A stretch of 64,000 nt of DNA from Spirochaetales bacterium (GTDB taxonomy: Bacteria > Spirochaetota > Leptospiria > Leptospirales > Leptonemataceae): the NCBI GenBank assembly GCA_015075425.1, contig JABTUL010000001.1, positions 124,001 through 188,000 on the forward strand, given 5' to 3'. Position numbers and translations under genes: made by a program. The notes beneath the pieces were generated by a model. That model did not search any database and was not told the origin of the DNA. It saw only the letters and a program-made list of their open reading frames with translations. Positions 49,710 through 58,192 of this stretch are shown here, one piece after another; the first letter of the stretch is position 1, and each line of letters opens with the position of its first letter.

Positions 49710-52523
49710 ATGAAGCCTGGCTATCTTTTCCTGTTCTGGATAGCCAGCCTGGGAAGTATTCTCCTGGCTGCGGAAGTTGAGCTACAATCATTCCGCCCCG
49801 ACAGGGGTGCGCCGGATCGTGCTCTGGAAGAGCAGATAGCGCAGCATTTACAGAAGGAATTGAAAGCCCAGGGTCTGGCTGTGCAGTCCGGTGCCCCGCT
49901 TAAGATTCGCGGTTTTTACAGAAAAGGCCGCATGCTGGTTTTGTATGGTGAAATATACGATTCTCAGGGGAACCTTCTCGATGCTTTCACTACCACGGAA
50001 GACTATGCTGGCCTTGCCGGCCTGCGACTGCCGGATGAAGAGTGGCAATCCAGTGATGATTCCATATTGGAAGAATTCAGTTCCATTCTGGTGCGGCGGA
50101 TCAAATCGAATCCCCGTCACAAAGTTCGCGCGGAAAATTTGGAGGAGTACGCTCTGTCCGCACCCGAGCCGGAGCGGCTGAAAACAAAAGAGGCGGCCAG
50201 CGAAGTGTTTGCGATGCTGGAAGAGCAGTTCGTGGTCACGGCCACACGCAGCAAAATTCGTTTGCGCGAAGCGCCGGCAGCAGTCTACGTGATTACCTCT
50301 CAAGATATCCGTGCTCGCGGATACAAGACTCTTGTGGAAGCCTTACACGATGTTCCTGGTTTTGATATCATTCATGTTTATGGCATTTTTCCGGATCTCA
50401 TCCATCAGCGCGGCCTTGTCGGCAATAACCAGCGCACTCTGCTCTATGTGGATGGAATCCCTGATAACAACATCACAGAGAACGCATTTCTTGCCGGAAG
50501 TACTCGCTTTCCGTTGCATCATGTGGAGAGAATTGAAATTGTTTCCGGTCCAGCCTCTGCCCTTTACGGCGCCAATGCATTCAACGGAATCATCAACATT
50601 ATCACTCGCGATGGAACGGGTCCGGATGCCACCCGGGTGGAAGCTTTTTATGGAAACTATGAGCCAGACGGCAAGAATCCAGGCCAGGGGTTCAGTCTGA
50701 CGACGGGCGGGGCGGCCACGGCAGAATTTCCCTTTCGCTACAATGCCAGCGCTTACTACTACCAGACTCAGGGCCCGTACTTTGGCGATCATCGTCGGCT
50801 GGATAAACCAACAAAAGATAGCGAAGAAGCCATCAAGCGCCGTTTCGATGCCGATTACTTTACCGAGGCCGCTCTCTGCCAGGGTCAGTGCGAGCCTGAT
50901 GAGAACTCCATTGGTTACTACTGGAGTCCCGGGTTCAATGTTTCCTATGAAGAAACATACAATATTGTAGCCCGATTTCAGGCGGGCAATGTCCGTTTTG
51001 AGACGGTAAACTGGCAGTATCTGCAGGGGGATGGTACCTTTGCCAATGGAACCCAGCAGATTGATACTAAAGAGCGGGGGCTGGAAACGGATCGTTATGA
51101 TGTACGCAACAATGCGCGTCGGCTGGCCATTGCCAACGGGCAGGCCGGACCACAGGGTTTTTCCGGTTCACAGTGGGATTTTCGCAATAACAGCATGGCT
51201 TTCGGGTACCTGCACGACTTTGCCGATAAACTGAGCCTCGACAGTGAACTTGTGGTGCGCCATACAGAAATTCTCAGTTCCAGCCGGGAGGAGTATCCCA
51301 ATGACCCCGGACCCTACGCCACCTATACTCCCGGGGACGATTTCAACACAGTAGCCGACGGTTACAGCCGACCGGATTACCAGTACAGCCTGAATGAGAA
51401 AATCAACTATGCCGGTAGCCGCCACGAAAGCACGGTCGGCCTGGAAGGAACCTATACCCAGGTTCCTCAGGGGTACGGGGCATCGCGGCAGTTCGTTTAC
51501 AAAAACTATGCTTTTTACTATCAGGGGCTGTGGCGACCTTTCTCTTTTATGAATTTTACCTTTGGCTACCGGCAGGACGACAACTCCATCTATGGGACCT
51601 CGCATACACCGCGCCTCGGCCTGGTATTCTTTCCCACCGGCAATCTCACTCTAAAATTTCTGGCCGGGACCGGTTTCCGGGCACCGACCGCCTGGGAGCT
51701 TTTCAATGCCACCCGTCAGCGCCGGGCCAATCCTGGCCTTAAACCGGAGCAACTGCGTAGCGGGGAAGCCGGCATCGCTTACCGTCTTACGGACCGTTAC
51801 TATTTCTCTCTAACGGCTTTTTATAATGAAATCAGTGATTTGATTTTAGAAGTGCAGACCAAAGAGCCCCGGGAGGATGACGCTGCCCAGAACTTCAATC
51901 AGAACCAGAACGTGGGTGAGGCAGTGATTTATGGATCAGAATCCCAGGCCGTCCTGGAAATCACGCCAGAGTTCAAAGTTCATCTGCATCATACTTACTC
52001 GCGCGGCAACTATGTCAATCTTCCGGGCCCGGAGGCACTGTCGACATCGCCGTCCACGCGAGGTCGTCCAGGAGATGATCCGCTCACCGACTATATCGTT
52101 CAAGAGTATCAGACCTGGGCTGCCACACACCCGCTGGAAGATCTGTATCTTCAGTCGATAGACGTGGAATATGAACCCTTCACCGGACCCATACCCAATA
52201 TCCCCGCTCACAAGGGTGGCATAGGCTTTACCTGGCAGGCCACTCCGCGGCTTTCCCTGCATCTGCGGCATAATTACGTGGACGTGCGGCGAACCGTTGG
52301 TACCAATCCGGAAAATACCATTCATGGCTATCACTGGTTCCACAGCAATGTGCGTCTGGAGGATGTTTTTGCCGAGGGTCTGTACATGCAGCTTTCATTT
52401 CGCAACATGGGCGATGCGCGGATCTATGATCCAGGGATTCGCACGGCCACCGGCGCCTACTATCCCACGCGTCATCCGCTCGAAGGGCGCAATGTCTGGT
52501 TTACTATGGGTTACAAATTTTAA
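49710..52523 (+). CDS. TonB-dependent outer membrane receptor with N-terminal extension
   Basis: A 937-residue protein with a signal peptide (YLFLFWIASLGSILLAAE). Residues about 20-160 form an extra periplasmic domain of unknown type. A TonB-box-like EEQFVVTATRSK follows (about residue 170). The plug domain (about 185-310) has AAVYVITSQDIRARG, LYVDGIPDNN, ERIEIVSGPASALYGANAFNGIINIIT. The beta-barrel ends with a C-terminal Phe (WFTMGYKF). The substrate is unknown. It is convergent with a periplasmic ABC_sub_bind-TPR gene nine bases away. Confidence 0.95.
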   Translation: MKPGYLFLFWIASLGSILLAAEVELQSFRPDRGAPDRALEEQIAQHLQKELKAQGLAVQSGAPLKIRGFYRKGRMLVLYGEIYDSQGNLLDAFTTTEDYAGLAGLRLPDEEWQSSDDSILEEFSSILVRRIKSNPRHKVRAENLEEYALSAPEPERLKTKEAASEVFAMLEEQFVVTATRSKIRLREAPAAVYVITSQDIRARGYKTLVEALHDVPGFDIIHVYGIFPDLIHQRGLVGNNQRTLLYVDGIPDNNITENAFLAGSTRFPLHHVERIEIVSGPASALYGANAFNGIINIITRDGTGPDATRVEAFYGNYEPDGKNPGQGFSLTTGGAATAEFPFRYNASAYYYQTQGPYFGDHRRLDKPTKDSEEAIKRRFDADYFTEAALCQGQCEPDENSIGYYWSPGFNVSYEETYNIVARFQAGNVRFETVNWQYLQGDGTFANGTQQIDTKERGLETDRYDVRNNARRLAIANGQAGPQGFSGSQWDFRNNSMAFGYLHDFADKLSLDSELVVRHTEILSSSREEYPNDPGPYATYTPGDDFNTVADGYSRPDYQYSLNEKINYAGSRHESTVGLEGTYTQVPQGYGASRQFVYKNYAFYYQGLWRPFSFMNFTFGYRQDDNSIYGTSHTPRLGLVFFPTGNLTLKFLAGTGFRAPTAWELFNATRQRRANPGLKPEQLRSGEAGIAYRLTDRYYFSLTAFYNEISDLILEVQTKEPREDDAAQNFNQNQNVGEAVIYGSESQAVLEITPEFKVHLHHTYSRGNYVNLPGPEALSTSPSTRGRPGDDPLTDYIVQEYQTWAATHPLEDLYLQSIDVEYEPFTGPIPNIPAHKGGIGFTWQATPRLSLHLRHNYVDVRRTVGTNPENTIHGYHWFHSNVRLEDVFAEGLYMQLSFRNMGDARIYDPGIRTATGAYYPTRHPLEGRNVWFTMGYKF

Positions 52524-52532
52524 GAAAGCCAA

Positions 52533-54050
52533 TCACTGGCGCTGTAGCAATTCTTCAATGGCGGCCCGCTTGCGTTGCGATAAGCGCAAGTATTCTGAAG
52601 CTTCTTTGTGTCCTGGAGCAATCAGCAAAATATTCTCATAGAGAGCGATAGCTTCTGTATAGTGTCGCGATGTGTAGTGGCCTTCTGCTTCTGCAAGGAG
52701 TGCGGGCAGGCGCGCCGCCTGTATGGCCCGTAGCTGGGAAAGCTCCCCGGCGGCGCGCTGGTTTTCCGGATTGGTCAGGACGGCCTGTTGTAGCAGGCGA
52801 ATCGCTCCAAAGGGATCACCGCCAGCAATCGCTTGCGCCCGCCCGCGTTGCTGTTCACTCAGGGCCGCCCTTGCTGCATCCAGGCCACGCAGAGCCTCCC
52901 GATTGCGCTCATGGACTTTGAGTACCGCGCGGTAATCCGCAATGGCCCGTTCGTACGCGCCCCGTTTGAAGTGCTCCTGAGCGGAGCCAAGCAGCTGTCC
53001 TGTGCGAGCGCCGGTGAGTTGTTCCACCACGCGTGCCCGGTAAAGTAGAGCCGATTCGTTGCGCGGATCATCGGCAAGGATTCGATCAAAAACAATCTGA
53101 GCCGATTTATAGCGACCGTCGCGATACAGATTGAGCCCTGCATGGAAGAGGCCGGTCATGCGAGCCCGTTCCTTGAGATTCTCCGGAATTTTCAGTCCTG
53201 ATGCACGCGCATATTCTTCATTTAAGTAAAAGGCTGTCTGGTCGGTGAACCGCACACCTTCGCGCTGACAGCTTGAACCTTTGAGCATCCTGTTGGCCAT
53301 TTCACCGGTGAGAGCACCCAGACGACCATAGTCTGCCGTGACCGCAAAGGTTGCCCCTGATCGCACAAGAGAGGCAAAGCCGGTCATGAGCACGATCCGG
53401 TTTTTTTTGGCGAAGTCTGATAGAAATTCAAAGTTGCTGCGATCGTAGATGGGATCAGCGGCTACAAAGATGGCATCGACCTTTTCCTGATCTTTAATGC
53501 GCGATATCAGCGCTGATCTTGTCGTCTTTACCTTCTGGAACCGCAGGCCGTGCTTTAAGTCCAGGTAATCGCCTTCTCCCAGAAGAAAAGCTGATTGTTC
53601 TGTGGAATAAAAGGCCACAACGGATTGCGCGTCCGGTTTGATCTCCTTTAGCACCCGGAAGTATTCTGCCAGAGAAATATGCAGGCTCAATCCGCAGCTC
53701 TTGCGGCGACTGTCCAGGGTGCGTGGAGAGTCAATCATACTGAAAAGGACGGGGAGGGCAGTCGCCTGATCCAGAGCCTGCTTTGTAGCAACCGGTCCCA
53801 CGGTAATGATGAGCTTGCGGTCGTTGCCCTGAGCACTGCGGAAGTAGGCTGTGAGGTCGCCGTATTTTTCTTCTATGGCATCCAGATACTGAATTTGAAT
53901 CGGGGCATCTATGCTCGACTGCAGGCCGTCCAGGCTACGGGCATACATGCTGGTGTCGGCAGAAATGAGGACGTCAACAGCAGTTTGTGCGGCTGCCGCC
54001 CGAAGCCAGACCAGAGCAGAAATCACAACCCATAAGCTTCGAGCAGGCAT
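52533..54050 (-). CDS. Periplasmic ABC_sub_bind-like sensor with TPR tail
   Basis: From ATG 54050 the 505-residue protein begins with a signal peptide (SLWVVISALVWLRAAAAQ). Residues about 25-290 resemble the ABC_sub_bind family (tandem Rossmann-like lobes: VDVLISADTSMYA, LIITVGPVATKQAL, PVLFSMI, AQSVVAFYSTEQSA, VDAIFVAADPIYD). Residues about 310-505 are tetratricopeptide-like (LNLYRDGRYKSAQIVFDRIL and later units). No ABC permease or ATPase is nearby. A ligand-sensing or scaffold role linked to the TonB receptor or the divergent PP2C is inferred. A longer start would enter the divergent gene. Confidence 0.8.
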   Translation of the reverse strand: MPARSLWVVISALVWLRAAAAQTAVDVLISADTSMYARSLDGLQSSIDAPIQIQYLDAIEEKYGDLTAYFRSAQGNDRKLIITVGPVATKQALDQATALPVLFSMIDSPRTLDSRRKSCGLSLHISLAEYFRVLKEIKPDAQSVVAFYSTEQSAFLLGEGDYLDLKHGLRFQKVKTTRSALISRIKDQEKVDAIFVAADPIYDRSNFEFLSDFAKKNRIVLMTGFASLVRSGATFAVTADYGRLGALTGEMANRMLKGSSCQREGVRFTDQTAFYLNEEYARASGLKIPENLKERARMTGLFHAGLNLYRDGRYKSAQIVFDRILADDPRNESALLYRARVVEQLTGARTGQLLGSAQEHFKRGAYERAIADYRAVLKVHERNREALRGLDAARAALSEQQRGRAQAIAGGDPFGAIRLLQQAVLTNPENQRAAGELSQLRAIQAARLPALLAEAEGHYTSRHYTEAIALYENILLIAPGHKEASEYLRLSQRKRAAIEELLQRQ

Positions 54051-54130
54051 CAAATCTACGAAATTACAGGAGATTATTTTTTCAATTGATTTCTTACCGC
54101 CTCCGGGGCAGTCTCTGCCGGGAGCTCTTT

Positions 54131-55651
54131 GTGGGAACACTGCTGAAAAAGTTCAATCGGATCCGTTTCAAGCTCATTGCTCTGGTGGCCACAGTGGTGT
54201 TTATTACGGTCAGCCTGCTTTCTGCCGTGGTTTTCATTCAGGTGCGCGATATTATCATTGACCGGACCTATGAAATCTGCTCAACTCTGGCCAATCAGCT
54301 CTCGGCGGCAGCGACAGAAGAATTGCTGGTCGATGAAGTCTATGATACAACGCGCAGCACCCTGGCCGGCCTGGATAAAGAGGCAATTCTGGGTCTGGAA
54401 AATTCCTACATACTCAATGTTAACCACAGGATTATTGCCCACACCAGTTCAGAGCTGGTGGGTCAGGCCGCGCCGGATGCGGATGTGAAATACTTTGAAA
54501 GCATCGGCGCACTGGATTTATCAGAAATAGACCAGGGGCGCACCATACTCCGTTTTTCTTTTCCTGTCTTGATCGATTACCGCGGACAAACATTGCGGCT
54601 GGGAACTGTTGTTTTTGAATTCGATAAAGATGCAATACTGCAACCCGTGGCCACGATTCGCTCTCTGGTTTTTTTTATCGCCCTGGCTTTATTCACCGCT
54701 TCTTTGCTTCTGGCCTACGTGTTGTCCAAACGTTTGAGCGGACCCATCATCGAACTGTCCGAGGCAGCGGGCCAGCTGGCCCGGGGAAATCTGGGACGGC
54801 AGGTCCGGGTCAGAAGCATGGATGAGATCGGCAACCTGGCCCAGACCTTTAACAGTATGTCCGTGAGTTTGCAGGAAGGAGAGAAAATCAAAATCGAAAA
54901 GGCAGCCCTGAGTCGTGAAATGGATCTGGCGCGCAACATCCAGATGTCTCTTTTGCCGCCCAACGGCGTGGTTTCCTGCTATGAATTTCTCGGTGGCATG
55001 GAAACAGCCGATGAAGTGGGCGGCGATTACCTCGATTGCATTCACATCAAGGAAGGTCGACACGACTACACCTGGTTTTTCATCGGAGACGTTTCCGGTC
55101 ACGGGCTACGGTCGGGACTCATCATGCTTATGGCGCAAACCGCTTTACACACTCTGCGTGAACTACGGCAAACGGAAGTGGACCAGGCTTTTCTAACGCT
55201 CAACAAAATACTGTACGACAATATCGTCCGTTTGAGCGAATTTAAATACATGACCGCAACGCTGTATCGCGCGGATCCTCAGGGGAATTTTGAGTTTGCC
55301 GGCCTCCATCAAGACATCTATATCTTTCGGCAGCGCACCAAAAAGGTGGAGACGATTCCCTCGCGTGGCATGTGGCTGGGCATAGAAGAGGACATCAAAG
55401 CAGCAACGCGCAGACACCGTTTCCGTCTGGAGAAAGGGGATTTGCTCTTCCTTTATACGGATGGAATCATAGAAACACACTCACCGGCCGAGGAGATGTT
55501 CGGACATGAAAGGCTCGTGGAAATACTGGAAAAAAATGGGCAGCGGGCCCTGCCGGAAATAAAGGAAAAGCTTGAGTCTACGTTGGTAGAGTTTAGAGGT
55601 GACTCTGTGCTGGATGACGATATCACCTTTGCCCTGATCCGCAGAAAATAA
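54131..55651 (+). CDS. Transmembrane HAMP-PP2C (RsbU-type) serine phosphatase
   Basis: The start is GTG 54131 with GGGAG seven bases upstream, giving 506 residues. TM1 (about 14-38), a periplasmic sensor region of about 135 residues (dCACHE-like), TM2 (about 178-198), HAMP (RLSGPIIELSEAAGQLARGN, about 200-255), a helical linker (MDLARNIQMSLLPP), then a PP2C/SpoIIE domain: EVGGDYLDC, FIGDVSGHGLRSG, LFLYTDGIIE, DDDITFALI. It should remove phosphate from an anti-sigma antagonist in response to an external cue. It is divergent to the ABC_sub_bind gene and heads a four-gene operon. Confidence 0.92.
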   Translation: MGTLLKKFNRIRFKLIALVATVVFITVSLLSAVVFIQVRDIIIDRTYEICSTLANQLSAAATEELLVDEVYDTTRSTLAGLDKEAILGLENSYILNVNHRIIAHTSSELVGQAAPDADVKYFESIGALDLSEIDQGRTILRFSFPVLIDYRGQTLRLGTVVFEFDKDAILQPVATIRSLVFFIALALFTASLLLAYVLSKRLSGPIIELSEAAGQLARGNLGRQVRVRSMDEIGNLAQTFNSMSVSLQEGEKIKIEKAALSREMDLARNIQMSLLPPNGVVSCYEFLGGMETADEVGGDYLDCIHIKEGRHDYTWFFIGDVSGHGLRSGLIMLMAQTALHTLRELRQTEVDQAFLTLNKILYDNIVRLSEFKYMTATLYRADPQGNFEFAGLHQDIYIFRQRTKKVETIPSRGMWLGIEEDIKAATRRHRFRLEKGDLLFLYTDGIIETHSPAEEMFGHERLVEILEKNGQRALPEIKEKLESTLVEFRGDSVLDDDITFALIRRK

Positions 55652-55652
55652 T

Positions 55653-56132
55653 ATGTCGTTTCATCTTACCATAGAACCGGAATGGAACATCATCAGCAAG
55701 ATCCGCCAGGCCATTGAAAAGGCAGAGGAGCTGGCCGGGCAGAACCGTGACTTCATGGAGGCCACCCGGCTGACGGCCATAGAACTGGTGGAGAACGCTT
55801 TGAAGTATTCGGATGCCGGAGGCGGGGATCGGCCTGTCTCCTTTGACTTTGAGCTCAACAATCGGAACGATCATATCACCATCACCGTGACCAATCCCTG
55901 CACGGATGAAAAGCGCAAGAGGGTGCTTGAGGAAACAATCGCTGAGATCCAGGGAGGAGATCCTTTTACACTGTACGTGCAGCGCCTGGAAGCTCTGAAG
56001 GATAACCCGGATGGCCACAGTCGAATGGGTTTGTACCGCATTGCCTACGAAGCGGAATTTAAGTTAACCCTGGAATTAAAGCCGGCTGAGGTGAAAATCA
56101 TGGCTGTCCGCAAGCTGGAGGGAGTCCCGTGA
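55653..56132 (+). CDS. RsbW-like HATPase (anti-sigma / switch kinase)
   Basis: A 159-residue single-domain GHKL ATPase: N-box AIELVENALKYSD (E44, N48) and a C-terminal G-type loop HSRMGLYRIAY. No HisKA is present. Position between a PP2C phosphatase and a STAS-like protein fits the partner-switching kinase role: it would phosphorylate the STAS protein and bind an alternative target. It starts one base after the PP2C stop and ends in a GTGA overlap with the STAS gene. Confidence 0.85.
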   Translation: MSFHLTIEPEWNIISKIRQAIEKAEELAGQNRDFMEATRLTAIELVENALKYSDAGGGDRPVSFDFELNNRNDHITITVTNPCTDEKRKRVLEETIAEIQGGDPFTLYVQRLEALKDNPDGHSRMGLYRIAYEAEFKLTLELKPAEVKIMAVRKLEGVP

Positions 56133-56497
56133 GTTTGCGTGATTTGCAGGTAGAAGATTTTCAAATCAAAGCCGTGGAAGAACCGGGCATTCTCAAGCTT
56201 GATTTTCTGGGTAGCATCCAGCAACTCAATCCAGAAGATTTCATGGTCCCTTATCTGACTGAGGTTTTTGAATTTGCCCGTCAGAAAAAATTGAAAATAG
56301 AATGTAATTTTGTAGGTCTGGAGTATATGAATTCCGCCAGCATTCCGCCGCTGATTACTCTGATGCGCAACATGGCAGACAAGAAAGTGCACGGTGTGTT
56401 CATCTATGATGCCAGTCGTAAGGTCCAGGCTGCCTCTTTTAAGGCTCTGGATGTAATTGCCAGGAAATCGGAATTCACCACAGTGAAGGGTGTCTGA
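56129..56497 (+). CDS. STAS-like switch protein (slr1659-type)
   Basis: A 122-residue protein starting with GTG in a GTGA overlap. The fold and length fit STAS/anti-anti-sigma proteins; the core segment is FVGLEYMNSASIPPLITLM. The canonical DSSG phospho-site reads N68-S69-A70-S71, so the usual phospho-Ser position is Ala, with Ser on either side. It resembles the slr1659-type regulators found with PP2C phosphatases and HATPases in other bacteria. It is the likely substrate of the HATPase upstream and of the two PP2C enzymes. Confidence 0.78.
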   Translation: MSLRDLQVEDFQIKAVEEPGILKLDFLGSIQQLNPEDFMVPYLTEVFEFARQKKLKIECNFVGLEYMNSASIPPLITLMRNMADKKVHGVFIYDASRKVQAASFKALDVIARKSEFTTVKGV

Positions 56498-57698
56498 AGT
56501 GACCGCGGATCTCTGGGAGCAGGCACCGGAAGCTGAATTCCTGCTCCAGCAGAGCAACATTTTGCGCATGAACCAATCAGGCCGGGATCTGCTCCAGGCT
56601 GCGGGACTGGATGCTGAGAAAATCAAGAAAACCAGCGATCTTGTAGACGCTCTGTTTTCTGAGCGGCACCGCAATCGTTTCTATGAGTTTCTGAAAAGTG
56701 AAATGAAATATTCTACCTTTGATTCTCTGTTTCCGGACGGGCGACAGTTCTATTTTCGCGCCGCAAAATGCAGGATGGCAGACGGATCTATTTTGATCAG
56801 TCTGCAGGACATAGCAGACATACAACTCAATGCAGAGGCCCTGCGCGCCGGGTATGATGAATTTTTGAAATTGAGTACGGACCTGGAAGCGGCTCTGGGG
56901 ACGATTGCCGAACAGAATCGCCAGCTGGAAAAACAAAAGAAAACTCTGGAAGAGGAAATGCAGCTGGCCCATGCGCTACAGGACCATGTCTTTGCTCAGG
57001 ATTTTGGCCGTTACCAGACTGTGCGTATAGCAGGCTATTACCGGGCCATGGAGCAACTCGGTGGCGACCTGTGGGAATTTTATGAAGGGCAGTCTTTTTT
57101 TGCCGGGATGGGAGATGTCATGGGCCACGGCATCGCTGCGGCTTTGATCTCTGTTGCCAGCAAAACCCTGCTGAAGAAAGGATTTGAGGCCGTGGACCAG
57201 GGAAAGTATGACTTGGGACAGATGGGCACGGCAATCAATCAAGAACTTTTAGAAATAACCAATGGTAGTTACTACGTGACTGCTGCGCTGGTATGCATCA
57301 ATCGCGATCACACCGTCCAGATCATGACCTGCGGTCATCCGGCCATCCTGATTGTTCCGGCGGCCGGCGGTGCCGTTGATGTTGCTTTTACCGAACAACC
57401 CATGCTCGGAATCATTCCGGGAACACGCTACCACCATATGGAAAGGAAATTGAATCCCGGAGACCGGGTATTCCTCTACACGGATTGCCTGATTGAGACA
57501 ATCAGTCCTGAAGGTGAGCCGATTGATCCGGAAGAACTTTCTACGTTACTGCATCTGCAACATGGATCTCCACAGAGCGTGATTGATAACGTTCTTCAGT
57601 TTCTGCGCAAACACCAGGGCAGTGATCATTTCAATGACGATCTGGCCATGCTATGCATTGAAATACCGCTTCCCGCAGCAGAGCCAGCCCGGATTTAA
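56490..57698 (+). CDS. PAS/coiled-coil PP2C (RsbU-type) phosphatase
   Basis: A 402-residue soluble protein: PAS-like N-terminal part (residues about 10-120), coiled coil (about 130-170, NRQLEKQKKTLEEEMQLAHA), and a PP2C/SpoIIE domain with QLGGDLWEF, MGDVMGHGIAAALIS, VFLYTDCLIET and FNDDLAML. The metal-binding aspartates are retained; the usual G of the YTDG motif is Cys. GTG 56490 overlaps the end of the STAS gene. A second, cytosolic phosphatase would allow internal and external signals to converge on one switch. The stop shares TTAA with the convergent trmL stop. Confidence 0.9.
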   Translation: MSEVTADLWEQAPEAEFLLQQSNILRMNQSGRDLLQAAGLDAEKIKKTSDLVDALFSERHRNRFYEFLKSEMKYSTFDSLFPDGRQFYFRAAKCRMADGSILISLQDIADIQLNAEALRAGYDEFLKLSTDLEAALGTIAEQNRQLEKQKKTLEEEMQLAHALQDHVFAQDFGRYQTVRIAGYYRAMEQLGGDLWEFYEGQSFFAGMGDVMGHGIAAALISVASKTLLKKGFEAVDQGKYDLGQMGTAINQELLEITNGSYYVTAALVCINRDHTVQIMTCGHPAILIVPAAGGAVDVAFTEQPMLGIIPGTRYHHMERKLNPGDRVFLYTDCLIETISPEGEPIDPEELSTLLHLQHGSPQSVIDNVLQFLRKHQGSDHFNDDLAMLCIEIPLPAAEPARI

Positions 57699-58156
57699 TT
57701 GGGCGCACCCAGTTGCCGGATGGCTTCATAGATGACAATGGCCACAGCATTGGCCAGATTCAATGAGCGGCAACGACCGGAAACAGGAATGCGCAAACAG
57801 CGGTCCTTTGGTAAAGAATCCATAATGAAAGGGGGAAGACCGCTGGTTTCCGGTCCAAAGAGAAACAGGTCAGATCTTTCAAAGGGGACATCTGTATAGA
57901 GGCGATGGGCATGGCGCGACAGAGCAAAGATACGTCCCGGCCTGGTTCTGCGTGACAGAAGGAAAGCTTCCCAGTTTTCGTGCAGAGTCAGATCGACTTC
58001 ATCCCAGTAGTCCAGCCCGGCTCTCTTCACTGCCGCTTCATCCATGGAGAAAGCAGGCCGGTCAATGATATGCAGCGGATTTCCACTGCAATAACTCAGG
58101 CGAACAATATTCCCCGTATTGGGTGGAATTTCCGGTCTGTAAAGCGCGATTTCTAT
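57695..58156 (-). CDS. trmL: tRNA (cytidine(34)-2'-O)-methyltransferase TrmL-like
   Basis: A SPOUT-family methyltransferase acting on tRNA wobble bases. Motifs are EIALYRPEIPPNTGNIVRL, FGPETSGLP and RIPVSGRCRSLNLANAVAIV (trefoil knot and AdoMet site). The expected start is just before EIALY, but no ATG, GTG or TTG lies there; an ATA codon is at 58156. The nearest in-frame ATG is 58312, which would overlap the divergent kinase gene by 120 bases. I give the core from 58156; the real N terminus needs experimental support. About 153 residues, normal for TrmL. Confidence 0.85.
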   Translation of the reverse strand: MEIALYRPEIPPNTGNIVRLSYCSGNPLHIIDRPAFSMDEAAVKRAGLDYWDEVDLTLHENWEAFLLSRRTRPGRIFALSRHAHRLYTDVPFERSDLFLFGPETSGLPPFIMDSLPKDRCLRIPVSGRCRSLNLANAVAIVIYEAIRQLGAPN

Positions 58157-58192
58157 GGCCGTCTGGCTCCCCGGTCGATTCTGTGGCCAGCG

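Noticed and set aside
52533-54050. Classical ABC importer with the ABC_sub_bind protein
   Set aside because: No permease or ATPase gene is nearby and the protein carries a TPR tail, so a sensor role is more likely than transport.
54051-54140. Longer start for the ABC_sub_bind protein
   Set aside because: The extension precedes the signal peptide and runs into the start region of the divergent PP2C gene.
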